64,000 nucleotides of DNA. It comes from Euwallacea fornicatus. Taxonomy: Eukaryota > Arthropoda > Insecta > Coleoptera > Curculionidae. Position numbers and translations under genes: made by a program. The notes under the pieces were generated by a model. That model was given only the letters and a program-made list of their open reading frames with translations, had not been told where the DNA came from and ran no database searches. Every line of letters starts with the position of its first letter. The stretch's first letter is position 1. Shown here piece after piece: positions 1 to 12,185 of this stretch. The stretch lies in the NCBI RefSeq assembly GCF_040115645.1, contig NW_027096011.1:868001-932000 (forward strand), in the 5' to 3' direction.

Positions 1-176
1 GTGGAAACTCTTCAAGATGCAATTAGGATGTGTCATGTCACCTTAAAGATCTCGTCGAGCTGATTAATTTGAATCTTCGGTTAAGAAGTTTGGAGTTGAT
101 TTGGTGAAGTTTTCGAGTCTCAAAGTTGGAAAAGTCACAAAAGTTGCGTATTTGAGCACATACAGTACTATTTATC

Positions 177-352
177 GTGGAAACTCTTCAAGATGCAATT
201 AGGATGTGTCATGTCACCTTAAAGATCTCGTCGAGCTGATTAATTTGAATCTTCGGTTAAGAAGTTTGGAGTTGATTTGGTGAAGTTTTCGAGTCTCAAA
301 GTTGGAAAAGTCGCAAAAGTTGCGTATTTGAGCACATACACTACTATTTATC
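177..352 (+). repeat. Reference monomer of the satellite
   Basis: This unit sets the coordinates used elsewhere. Positions 1-10 are GTGGAAACTC. A BglII-type AGATCT lies at 47-52, and CTCGTCGAG (4-bp inverted arms around T) at 51-59. ATTAAT lies at 63-68. GAGTCTC (3-bp arms) lies at 115-121, lengthening to TTGAGTCTCAA (113-123) in monomers that carry TATTGAG. CGCAAAAGTTGCG (5-bp arms, 3-nt centre) lies at 136-148, and the palindrome AGTACT at 164-169; in this particular copy the last is ACTACT. The least variable stretches I saw are about 11-24, 53-63 and 97-110. The choice of start is arbitrary because the array is circularly equivalent. Confidence 0.9.
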
Positions 353-809
353 GTGGAAACTCTTCAAGATGCAATTAGCATGTGTCTTGTCACCTTAAAG
401 ATCTCGTCGAGCTGATTAATTTGAATCTTTGTTTAAGAAGTTTGGAGTTGATTTGGTGAAGTTATCGAGTCTCAAAGTTGGAAAAGTCGCAAAAGTTGCG
501 TGTTTAAGCACATAGACTACTATTTATCCTGGAAACTCTTCAAGATGCAATTATGATGTGTCCTGTCACCTTGAAGATCTCGTCGAGCTGATTAATTTGA
601 ATCTTTGATTAAGAAGTTTGAAGTTGATTTGGTGAAGTTATCGAGTCTCAAAGTTGGAAAAGTCGCAAAAGTTGCGTATTTGAGCACATACAGTACTATT
701 TATCGTGGAAACTCTTCAAGATGCAATTAGGATGTGTCATGTCACCTTGAAGATCTCGTCGAGCTGATTAATTTGAATCTTTGATTAAGAAGTTTGAAGT
801 TGATTTGGT

Positions 810-1838
810 GAAGTTATCGAGTCTCAAAGTTGGAAAAGTCGCAAAAGTTGCGTATTTGAGCACATACAGTACTATTTATCGTGGAAACTCTTCAAGATGC
901 AATTAGGATGTGTCATGTCACCTTAAAGATCTCGTCGAGCTGATTAATTTGAATCTTTGTTTAAGAAGTTTGGAGTTGATTTGGTGAAGTTTTCGAGTCT
1001 CAAATTTGGAAAAGTCGCAAAAGTTGCGTATTTGAGCACATACAGTACTATTTATCGTGGAAACTCTTCAAGATGCAATTAGGATGTGTCATGTCACCTT
1101 AAAGATCTCGTCGATCTGATTAATTTGATTCTTTGATTAAGAAGTTTGGAGTTGATTTGGTGAAGTTATCGAGTCTCAAAGTTGGAAAAGTCACAAAAGT
1201 TGCGTATTTGAGCACATACAGTACTATTTATCGTGGAAACTCTTCAAGATGCAATTAGGATGTGTCATGTCACCTTAAAGATCTCGTCGAGCTGATTAAT
1301 TTGAATCTTCGGTTAAGAAGTTTGGAGTTGATTTGGTGAAGTTTTCGAGTCTCAAAGTTGGAAAAGTCGCAAAAGTTGCGTATTTGAGCACATACACTAC
1401 TATTTATCGTGGAAACTCTTCAAGATGCAATTAGCATGTGTCATGTCACCTTAAAGACCACGTCGAGCTGATTAATTTGAATCTTTGTTTAAGAAGTTTG
1501 GAGTTGATTTGGTGAAGTTATCGAGGCTCAAAGTTGGAAAAGTCGCAAAAGTTGCGTGTTTAAACACATAGACTACTATTTATCGTGGAAATTCTTCAAG
1601 ATGCAATTAGGATGTGTCATGTCACCTTAAAGATCTCGTCGATCTGATTAATTTGAATCTTTGATTAAGAAGTTTGGAGTTGATTTGGTGAAGTTATCGA
1701 GTCTCAAAGTTGGAAAAGTCACAAAAGTTGCGTATTTGAGCACATACAGTACTATTTATCGTGGAAACTCTTCAAGATGCAATTAGGATGTGTCATGTCA
1801 CCTTAAAGATCTCGTCGAGCTGATTAATTTGAATCTTC
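810..1838 (+). repeat. 48-monomer-offset duplication, copy 1
   Basis: Matches about 9258-10286 at 8448 bp. Diagnostic shared states are CGATCTGATTAATTTGATTC (GATCTG at 1113), AAAGACCACG (1457), CGAGGCTC, TTAAACACATAG and GGAAATTCTTC. The GATCTG..GATTC monomer also occurs at 5337. The three copies, 1113, 5337 and 9561, are therefore equally spaced by 4224 bp (24 monomers). Confidence 0.75.
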
Positions 1839-4800
1839 GGTTAAGAAGTTTGGAGTTGATTTGGTGAAGTTTTCGAGTCTCAAAGTTGGAAAAGTCGCAA
1901 AAGTTGCGTATTTGAGCACATACACTACTATTTATCGTGGAAACTCTTCAAGATGCAATTAGCATGTGTCTTGTCACCTTAAAGATCTCGTCGAGCTGAT
2001 TAATTTGAATCTTTGTTTAAGAAGTTTGGAGTTGATTTGGTGAAGTTATCGAGTCTCAAAGTTGGAAAAGTCGCAAAAGTTGCGTGTTTAAGCACATAGA
2101 CTACTATTTATCCTGGAAACTCTTCAAGATGCAATTATGATGTGTCCTGTCACCTTGAAGATCTCGTCGAGCTGATTAATTTGAATCTTCGGTTAAGAAG
2201 TTTGGAGTTGATTTGGTGAAGTTATCGAGTCTCAATGTTGGAAAAGTCGCATAAGTTGCGTATTTGAGCGCATACAGTACTATTTATCGTGGAAACTCTT
2301 CAAGATGCAATTAGGATGTGTCATGTCACCTTAAAGATCTCGTCGAGCTGATTAATTTGAATCTTCGGTTAAGAAGTTTGGAGTTGATTTGGTGAAGTTT
2401 TCGAGTCTCAAAGTTGGAAAAGTCGCAAAAGTTGCGTGTTTAAGCACATAGACTACTATTTATCCTGGAAACTCTTCAAGATGCAATTATGATGTGTCCT
2501 GTCACCTTGAAGATCTCGTCGAGCTGATTAATTTGAATCTTTGATTAAGAAGTTTGGAGTTGATTTGGTGAAGTTATCGAGTCTCAATGTTGAAAAAGTC
2601 GCAAAAGTTGCGTGTTTAAGCACATAGACTACTATTTATTCTGGAAACTCTTCAAGATGCAATTATGATGTGTCCTGTCACCTTGAAGATCTCGTCGAGC
2701 TGATTAATTTGAATCTTTGATTAAGAAGTTTGGAGTTGATTTGGTGAAGTTATCGAGTCTCAATGTTGGAAAAGTCGCAAAAGTTGCACATTTGAGCACA
2801 TACAGTACTATTTATCGTGGAAACTCTTCAAGATGCAATTAGGATGTGTCATGTCACCTTAAAGATCTCGTCGATCTGATTAATTTGAATCTTCGGTTAA
2901 GAAGTTTGGAGTTCATTTGGTGAAGTTATCGAGTCTCAAAGTAGGAAAAGTCTCACAAGAAGCGTGGTTAAGCACATAAAGTACTATTTATCGTGGAAAC
3001 TCTACAAGATGCAATTAGGATGTGTCATGTCACCTTCAAAATCTCGTCGAGCTGAATAATTTGAATCTTTGATTAAGAAGTTTGGAGTTGATTTGGTGAA
3101 GTTATCGAGTCTCAAAGTTGGAAAAGTCGCAAAAGTTGCGTGTTTAAACACATAGACTACTATTTATCGTGGAAATTCTTCAAGATGCAATTAGGATGTG
3201 TCATGTCACCTTAAAGATCTCGTCGAGCTGATTAATTTGAATCTTCGGTTAAGAAGTTTGGAGTTGATTTGGTGAAGTTATCGAGTCTCAAAGTTGGAAA
3301 AGTCACAAAAGTTGCGTATTTGAGCACATACAGTACTATTTATCGTGGAAACTCTTCAAGATGCAATTAGGATGTGTCATGTCACCTTAAAGATCTCGTC
3401 GAGCTGATTAATTTGAATCTTCGGTTAAGAAGTTTGGAGTTGATTTGGTGAAGTTTTCGAGTCTCAAAGTTGGAAAAGTCGCAAAAGTTGCGTATTTGAG
3501 CACATACACTACTATTTATCGTGGAAACTCTTCAAGATGCAATTAGCATGTGTCATGTCACCTTAAAGATCTCGTCGATCTGATTAATTTGAATCTTTGA
3601 TTAAGAAGTTTGGAGTTGATTTGGTGAAGTTATCGAGTCTCAAAGTTGGAAAAGTCACAAAAGTTGCGTATTTGAGCACATACAGTACTATTTATCGTGG
3701 AAACTCTTCAAGATGCAATTAGGATGTGTCATGTCACCTTAAAGATCTCGTCGAGCTGATTAATTTGAATCTTCGGTTAAGAAGTTTGGAGTTGATTTGG
3801 TGAAGTTTTCGAGTCTCAAAGTTGGAAAAGTCGCAAAAGTTGCGTATTTGAGCACATACACTACTATTTATCGTGGAAACTCTTCAAGATGCAATTAGCA
3901 TGTGTCTTGTCACCTTAAAGATCTCGTCGAGCTGATTAATTTGAATCTTTGTTTAAGAAGTTTGGAGTTGATTTGGTGAAGTTATCGAGTCTCAAAGTTG
4001 GAAAAGTCGCAAAAGTTGCGTGTTTAAGCACATAGACTACTATTTATCCTAGAAACTCTTCAAGATGCAATTATGATGTGTCCTGTCACCTTGAAGACCT
4101 CGTCGAGCTGATTAATTTGAATCTTTGATTAAGAAGTTTGAAGTTGATTTGGTGAAGTTATCGAGTCTCAATGTTGGAAAAGTCCCAAAAGTTGCGTATT
4201 TGAGCACATACAGTACTATTTATCGTGGAAACTCTTCAAGATGCAATTAGGATGTGTCATGTCACCTTAAAGATCTCGTCGAGCTGATTAATTTGAATCT
4301 TTGATTAAGAAGTTTGGAGTTGATTTGGTGAAGTTATCGAGTCTCAAAGTTGGAAAAGTCACAAAAGTTGCGTATTTGAGCACATACAGTACTATTTATC
4401 GTGGAAACTCTTCAAGATGCAATTAGCATGTGTCATGTCACCTTAAAGACCACGTCGAGCTGATTAATTTGAATCTTTGTTTAAGAAGTTTGGAGTTGAT
4501 TTGGTGAAGTTATCGAGGCTCAAAGTTGGAAAAGTCGCAAAAGTTGCGTGTTTAAACACATAGACTACTATTTATCCTGGAAACTCTTCAAGATGCAATT
4601 AGCATGTGTCATGTCGCTTTAAAGATCTCGTCGAGCTGATTAATTTGAATCTTTGTTTAAGAAGTTTGGAGTTGATTTGGTGAAGTTTTCGAGTCTCAAA
4701 TTTGGAAAAGTTGCAAAAGTTGCGTATTTGAGCACATACAGTACTATTTATCGTGGAAACTCTTCAAGATGCAATTAGGATGTGTCATGTCACCTTAAAC

Positions 4801-5849
4801 ATCTCGCCGAGCTGATTAATTTGAATCTTTGATTAAGAAGTTTGGATTTGATTTGGTGAAGTTATCGAGTCTCAAAGTTGGAAAAGTCGCAAAAGTTGCG
4901 TATTTGAGCACATACAGTACTATTTATCGTGGAAACTCTTCAAGATGCAATTAGGATGTGTCATGTCACCTTAAAGATCTCGTCGAGCTGATTAATTTGA
5001 ATCTTTGTTTAAGAAGTTTGGATTTGATTTGGTGAAGTTATCGAGTCTCAAAGTTGGAAAAGTCGCAAAAGTTGCGTATTTGAGCACATACAGTACTATT
5101 TATCGTGGAAACTCTTCAAGATGCAATTAGGATGTGTCATGTCACCTTAAAGATCTCGTCGAGCTGATTAATTTGAATCTTTGTTTAAGAAGTTTGGAGT
5201 TGATTTGGTGAAGTTTTCGAGTCTCAAATTTGGAAAAGTCGCAAAAGTTGCGTATTTGAGCACATACAGTACTATTTATCGTGGAAACTCTTCAAGATGC
5301 AATTAGGATGTGTCATGTCACCTTAAAGATCTCGTCGATCTGATTAATTTGATTCTTTGATTAAGAAGTTTGGAGTTGATTTGGTGAAGTTATCGAGTCT
5401 CAAAGTTGGAAAAGTCACAAAAGTTGCGTATTTGAGCACATACAGTACTATTTATCGTGGAAACTCTTCAAGATGCAATTAGGATGTGTCATGTCACCTT
5501 AAAGATCTCGTCGAGCTGATTAATTTGAATCTTCGGTTAAGAAGTTTGGAGTTGATTTGGTGAAGTTTTCGAGTCTCAAAGTTGGAAAAGTCGCAAAAGT
5601 TGCGTATTTGAGCGCATACAGTACTATTTATCGTGGAAACTCTTCAAGATGCAATTAGGATGTGTCATGTCACCTTAAAGATCTCGTCGAGCTGATTAAT
5701 TTGAATCTTTGTTTAAGAAGTTTGGAGTTGATTTGGTGAAGTTTTCGAGTCTCAAAGTTGGAAAAGTCGCAAAAGTTGCGTATTTGAGCACATACTGTAC
5801 TATTTATCGTGGAAACTCTTCAAGATGCAATTAGCATGTGTCATGTCAC

Positions 5850-7881
5850 CTTAAAGATCTCGTCGAGCTGATTAATTTGAATCTTCGGTTAAGAAGTTTG
5901 GAGTTGATTTGGTGAAGTTTTCGAGTCTCAAAGTTGGAAAAGTCGCAAAAGTTGCGTGTTTAAACACATAGACTACTATTTATCCTGGAAACTCTTCAAG
6001 ATGCAATTAGCATGTGTCATGTCGCTTTAAAGATCTCGTCGAGCTGATTAATTTGAATCTTTGTTTAAGAAGTTTGGAGTTGATTTGGTGAAGTTATCGA
6101 GTCTCAATGTTGAAAAAGTCGCAAAAGTTGCGTGTTTAAGCACATAGACTACTATTTATCCTGGAAACTCTTCAAGATGCAATTATGATGTGTCCTGTCA
6201 CCTTGAAGATCTCGTCGAGCTGATTAATTTGAATCTTTGATTAAGAAGTTTGGAGTTGATTTGGTGAAGTTATCGAGTCTCAATGTTGGAAAAGTCGCAA
6301 AAGTTGCGCATTTGAGCACATACAGTACTATTTATCGTGGAAACTCTTCAAGATGCAATTAGGATGTGTCATGTCACCTTAAAGATCTCGTCGATCTGAT
6401 TAATTTGAATCTTCGGTTAAGAAGTTTGGAGTTCATTTGGTGAAGTTATCGAGTCTCAAAGTAGGAAAAGTCTCACAAGAAGCGTGGTTAAGCACATAAA
6501 GTACTATTTATCGTGGAAACTCTACAAGATGCAATTAGGATGTGTCATGTCACCTTCAAAATCTCGTCGAGCTGAATAATTTGAATCTTTGATTAAGAAG
6601 TTTGGAGTTGATTTGGAGAAGTTATCGAGTCTCAAAGTTGGAAAAGTCGCAAAAGTTGCGCATTTGAGCACATACAGTACTATTTATCGTGGAAACTCTT
6701 CAAGATGCAATTAGGATGTGTAATGTCACCTTAAAGATCTCGTCGAGCTGCTTAATTTGAATCTTCGGTTAAGAAGTTTGGAGTTGATTTGGTGAAGTTA
6801 TCGAGTCTCAAAGTAGGAAAAGTCTCACAAGAAGCGTGGTTAAGCACATAAAGTACTATTTATCGTGGAAACTCTACAAGATGCAATTAGGATGTGTCAT
6901 GTCACCTTCAAAATCTCGTCGAGCTGAATAATTTGAATCTTTGATTAAGAAGTTTGGAGTTGATTTGGTGAAGTTATCGAGTCTCAATGTTGGAAAAGTC
7001 GCAAAAGTTGCGTATTTGAGCACATACTGTACTATTTATCGTGGAAACTCTTCAAGATGCAATTAGCATGTGTCATGTCACTTTAAAGATCTCGTCGAGC
7101 TGATTAATTTGAATCTTCGGTTAAGAAGTTTGGAGTTGATTTGGTGAAGTTATCGAGTCTCAATGTTGGAAAAGTCGCAAAAGTTGCGTATTTGAGCACA
7201 TACTGTACTATTTATCGTGGAAACTCTTCAAGATGCAATTAGCATGTGTCATGTCACTTTAAAGATCTCGTCGAGCTGATTAATTTGAATCTTCGGTTAA
7301 GAAGTTTGGAGTTGATTTGGTGAAGTTATCGAGTCTCAATGTTGGAAAAGTCGCAAAAGTTGCGTATTTAAGCACATACAGTACTATTTATCATGGAAAC
7401 TCTTCAAGATGCAATTAGCATGTGTCATGTCACCTTAAAGACCACGTCGAGCTGATTAATTTGAATCTTTGTTTAAGAAGTTTGGAGTTGATTTGGTGAA
7501 GTTATCGAGTCTCAAAGTTGGAAAAGTCGCAAAAGTTGCGTGTTTAAGCACATAGACTACTATTTATCCTGGAAACTCTTCAAGATGCAATTATGATGTG
7601 TCTTGTCACCTTGAAGATCTCGTCGAGCTGATTAATTTGAATCTTTGATTAAGAAGTTTGGAGTTGATTTGGTGAAGTTATCGAGTCTCAATGTTGGAAA
7701 AGTCGCAAAAGTTGCGTATTTGAGCACATACTGTACTATTTATCGTGGAAACTCTTCAAGATGCAATTAGCATGTGTCATGTCACTTTAAAGATCTCGTC
7801 GAGCTGATTAATTTGAATCTTCGGTTAAGAAGTTTGGAGTTGATTTGGTGAAGTTATCGAGTCTCAATGTTGGAAAAGTCG
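5850..7881 (+). repeat. 36-monomer-offset duplication, copy 1
   Basis: Matches 12186-14217 at an offset of 6336 bp. Both copies carry the rare TTGAAAAAGTC state, GTCGCTTTAAAG, the CATACTGTAC run and a TATTTATCATGG start. I see only a few differences, such as GGAGAAG against GGTGAAG at about 6617, TTTATC against TTTGTC at 6510/12846, and GAGTTG against GAGGTG at 5904/12240. There is also one replaced stretch of about one monomer (about 6800-6975 against 13140-13310). Ends are approximate because flanking sequence is also repeat. Confidence 0.8.
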
Positions 7882-7999
7882 CATAAGTTGCGTATTTGAG
7901 CGCATACAGTACTATTTATCGTGGAAACTCTTCAAGATGCAATTAGGATGTGTCATGTCACCTTAAAGATCTCGTCGAGCTGATTAATTTGAATCTTTG

Positions 8000-9562
8000 A
8001 TTAAGAAGTTTGGAGTTGATTTGGTGAAGTTATCGAGTCTCAAAGTTGGAAAAGTCACAAAAGTTGCGTATTTGAGCACATACAGTACTATTTATCGTGG
8101 AAACTCTTCAAGATGCAATTAGGATGTGTCATGTCACCTTAAAGATCTCGTCGAGCTGATTAATTTGAATCTTCGGTTAAGAAGTTTGGAGTTGATTTGG
8201 TGAAGTTATCGAGTCTGAAAGTTGTAAAAATCGCAAAAGTTGCGTATTTGAGCACATAGACTACTATTTATCCTGGAAACTCTTCAAGATGCAATTAGGA
8301 TGTGTCATGTCACCTTAAAGACCACGTCGAGCTGATTAATTTGAATCTTTGATTGAGAAGTTTGGAGTTGATTTGGTGAAGTTATCGAGTCTCAAAGTTG
8401 GAAAAGTCGCAAAAGTTGCGTGTTTAAGCACATAGACTACTATTTATCGTGGAAATTCTTCAAGATGCAATTAGGATGTGTCATGTCACCTTAAAGATCT
8501 CGTCGATCTGATTAATTTGAATCTTTGATTAAGAAGTTTGGAGTTGATTTGGTGAAGTTTTCGAGTCTCAAATTTGGAAAAGTCACAAAAGTTGCGTATT
8601 TGAGCACATACAGTACTATTTATCGTGGAAACTCTTCAAGATGCAATTAGGATGTGTCATGTCACCTTAAAGATCTCGTCGAGCTGATTAATTTGAATCT
8701 TCGGTTAAGAAGATTGGAGTTGATTTGGTGAAGTTTTCGAGTCTCAAAGTTGGAAAAGTCGCAAAAGTTGCGTATTTGAGCACATACACTACTATTTATC
8801 GTGGAAACTCTTCAAGATGCAATTAGCATGTGTCTTGTCACCTTAAAGATCTCGTCGAGCTGCTTAATTTGAATCTTCGGTTAAGAAGTTTGGAGTTGAT
8901 TTGGTGAAGTTATCGAGGCTCAAAGTTGGAAAAGTCGCAAAAGTTGCGTGTTTAAACACATAGACTACTATTTATCCTGGAAACTCTTCAAGATGCAATT
9001 AGCATGTGTCATGTCACTTTAAAGATCTCGTCGAGCTGATTAATTTGAATCTTCGGTTAAGAAGTTTGAAGTTGATTTGGTGAAGTTATCGAGTCTCAAA
9101 GTTGGAAAAGTCGCAAAAGTTGCGTATTTGAGCACATACAGTACTATTTATCGTGGAAACTCTTCAAGATGCAATTAGGATGTGTCATGTCACCTTAAAG
9201 ATCTCGTCGAGCTGATTAATTTGAATCTTTGTTTAAGAAGTTTGGATTTGATTTGGTGAAGTTATCGAGTCTCAAAGTTGGAAAAGTCGCAAAAGTTGCG
9301 TATTTGAGCACATACAGTACTATTTATCGTGGAAACTCTTCAAGATGCAATTAGGATGTGTCATGTCACCTTAAAGATCTCGTCGAGCTGATTAATTTGA
9401 ATCTTTGTTTAAGAAGTTTGGAGTTGATTTGGTGAAGTTTTCGAGTCTCAAATTTGGAAAAGTCGCAAAAGTTGCGTATTTGAGCACATACAGTACTATT
9501 TATCGTGGAAACTCTTCAAGATGCAATTAGGATGTGTCATGTCACCTTAAAGATCTCGTCGA
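8000..9562 (+). repeat. Left-dialect block with displaced copies (original position)
   Basis: About 1563 bp that recur at 34569-36131 (offset 26569 bp, which is 151 monomers less 7 one-base deletions) and at 37737-39299. Marker states in order are TCTGAAAGTTGTAAAAATC, AAAGACCACG, GATTGAGAAG (8351), GGAAATTCTTC, AAGATTGGAG, GTCTTGTCACC, GCTGCTTAATTT, CGAGGCTC, AAACACATAGAC, AGTTTGAAGTTG and TTTGGATTTG. I found no difference between this block and the copy at 34569 in line-by-line reading. Which copy is the original cannot be told from the window alone; calling this one the source is inference from the surrounding dialect. Confidence 0.85.
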
Positions 9563-10286
9563 TCTGATTAATTTGATTCTTTGATTAAGAAGTTTGGAGT
9601 TGATTTGGTGAAGTTATCGAGTCTCAAAGTTGGAAAAGTCACAAAAGTTGCGTATTTGAGCACATACAGTACTATTTATCGTGGAAACTCTTCAAGATGC
9701 AATTAGGATGTGTCATGTCACCTTAAAGATCTCGTCGAGCTGATTAATTTGAATCTTCGGTTAAGAAGTTTGGAGTTGATTTGGTGAAGTTTTCGAGTCT
9801 CAAAGTTGGAAAAGTCGCAAAAGTTGCGTATTTGAGCACATACACTACTATTTATCGTGGAAACTCTTCAAGATGCAATTAGCATGTGTCATGTCACCTT
9901 AAAGACCACGTCGAGCTGATTAATTTGAATCTTTGTTTAAGAAGTTTGGAGTTGATTTGGTGAAGTTATCGAGGCTCAAAGTTGGAAAAGTCGCAAAAGT
10001 TGCGTGTTTAAACACATAGACTACTATTTATCGTGGAAATTCTTCAAGATGCAATTAGGATGTGTCATGTCACCTTAAAGATCTCGTCGATCTGATTAAT
10101 TTGAATCTTTGATTAAGAAGTTTGGAGTTGATTTGGTGAAGTTATCGAGTCTCAAAGTTGGAAAAGTCACAAAAGTTGCGTATTTGAGCACATACAGTAC
10201 TATTTATCGTGGAAACTCTTCAAGATGCAATTAGGATGTGTCATGTCACCTTAAAGATCTCGTCGAGCTGATTAATTTGAATCTTT
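9258..10286 (+). repeat. 48-monomer-offset duplication, copy 2
   Basis: Second copy of the block at 810-1838. It diverges after about 10286, where this copy has CTTTGATTAAG and the first has CTTCGGTTAAG. Upstream it also matches 4860-5612 at an offset of 4224 bp, so it lies where two overlapping duplications meet. Confidence 0.72.
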
Positions 10287-12185
10287 GATTAAGAAGTTTG
10301 GAGTTGATTTGGTGAAGTTATCGAGTCTCAAAGTTGGAAAAGTCACAAAAGTTGCGTATTTGAGCACATACAGTACTATTTATCGTGGAAACTCTTCAAG
10401 ATGCAATTAGCATGTGTCATGTCACCTTAAAGACCACGTCGAGCTGATTAATTTGAATCTTTGTTTAAGAAGTTTGGAGTTGATTTGGTGAAGTTATCGA
10501 GGCTCAAAGTTGGAAAAGTCGCAAAAGTTGCGTATTTGAGCACATACAGTACTATTTATCGTGGAAACTCTTCAAGATGCAATTAGGATGTGTCATGTCA
10601 CCTTAAACATCTCGCCGAGCTGATTAATTTGAATCTTTGATTAAGAAGTTTGGATTTGATTTGGTGAAGTTATCGAGTCTCAAAGTTGGAAAAGTCGCAA
10701 AAGTTGCGTATTTGAGCACATACAGTACTATTTATCGTGGAAACTCTTCAAGATGCAATTAGGATGTGTCATGTCACCTTAAAGATCTCGTCGAGCTGAT
10801 TAATTTGAATCTTTGTTTAAGAAGTTTGGATTTGATTTGGTGAAGTTATCGAGTCTCAAAGTTGGAAAAGTCGCAAAAGTTGCGTGTTTAAACACATAGA
10901 CTACTATTTATCCTGGAAACTCTTCAAGATGCAATTAGCATGTGTCATGTCGCTTTAAAGATCTCGTCGAGCTGATTAATTTGAATCTTTGTTTAAGAAG
11001 TTTGGAGTTGATTTGGTGAAGTTTTCGAGTCTCAAATTTGGAAAAGTCGCAAAAGTTGCGTATTTGAGCACATACAGTACTATTTATCGTGGAAACTCTT
11101 CAAGATGCAATTAGGATGTGTCATGTCACCTTAAAGACCACGTCGAGCTGATTAATTTGAATCTTTGATTGAGAAGTTTGGAGTTGATTTGGTGAAGTTA
11201 TCGAGTCTCAAAGTTGGAAAAGTCACAAAAGTTGCGTATTTGAGCACATACAGTACTATTTATCGTGGAAACTCTTCAAGATGCAATTAGGATGTGTCAT
11301 GTCACCTTAAAGATCTCGTCGAGCTGATTAATTTGAATCTTCGGTTAAGAAGTTTGGAGTTGATTTGGTGAAGTTTTCGAGTCTCAAAGTTGGAAAAGTC
11401 GCAAAAGTTGCGTATTTGAGCGCATACAGTACTATTTATCGTGGAAACTCTTCAAGATGCAATTAGGATGTGTCATGTCACCTTAAAGATCTCGTCGAGC
11501 TGATTAATTTGAATCTTTGTTTAAGAAGTTTGGAGTTGATTTGGTGAAGTTTTCGAGTCTCAAAGTTGGAAAAGTCGCAAAAGTTGCGTATTTGAGCACA
11601 TACTGTACTATTTATCGTGGAAACTCTTCAAGATGCAATTAGCATGTGTCATGTCACTTTAAAGATCTCGTCGAGCTGATTAATTTGAATCTTCGGTTAA
11701 GAAGTTTGGAGTTGATTTGGTGAAGTTATCGAGTCTCAATGTTGGAAAAGTCGCATAAGTTGCGTATTTGAGCGCATACAGTACTATTTATCGTGGAAAC
11801 TCTTCAAGATGCAATTAGGATGTGTCATGTCACCTTAAAGATCTCGTCGAGCTGCTTAATTTGAATCTTCGGTTAAGAAGTTTGGAGTTGATTTGGTGAA
11901 GTTATCGAGGCTCAAAGTTGGAAAAGTCGCAAAAGTTGCGTGTTTAAACACATAGACTACTATTTATCCTGGAAACTCTTCAAGATGCAATTAGCATGTG
12001 TCATGTCACTTTAAAGATCTCGTCGAGCTGATTAATTTGAATCTTCGGTTAAGAAGTTTGGAGTTGATTTGGTGAAGTTATCGAGTCTCAATGTTGGAAA
12101 AGTCGCATAAGTTGCGTATTTGAGCGCATACAGTACTATTTATCGTGGAAACTCTTCAAGATGCAATTAGGATGTGTCATGTCAC

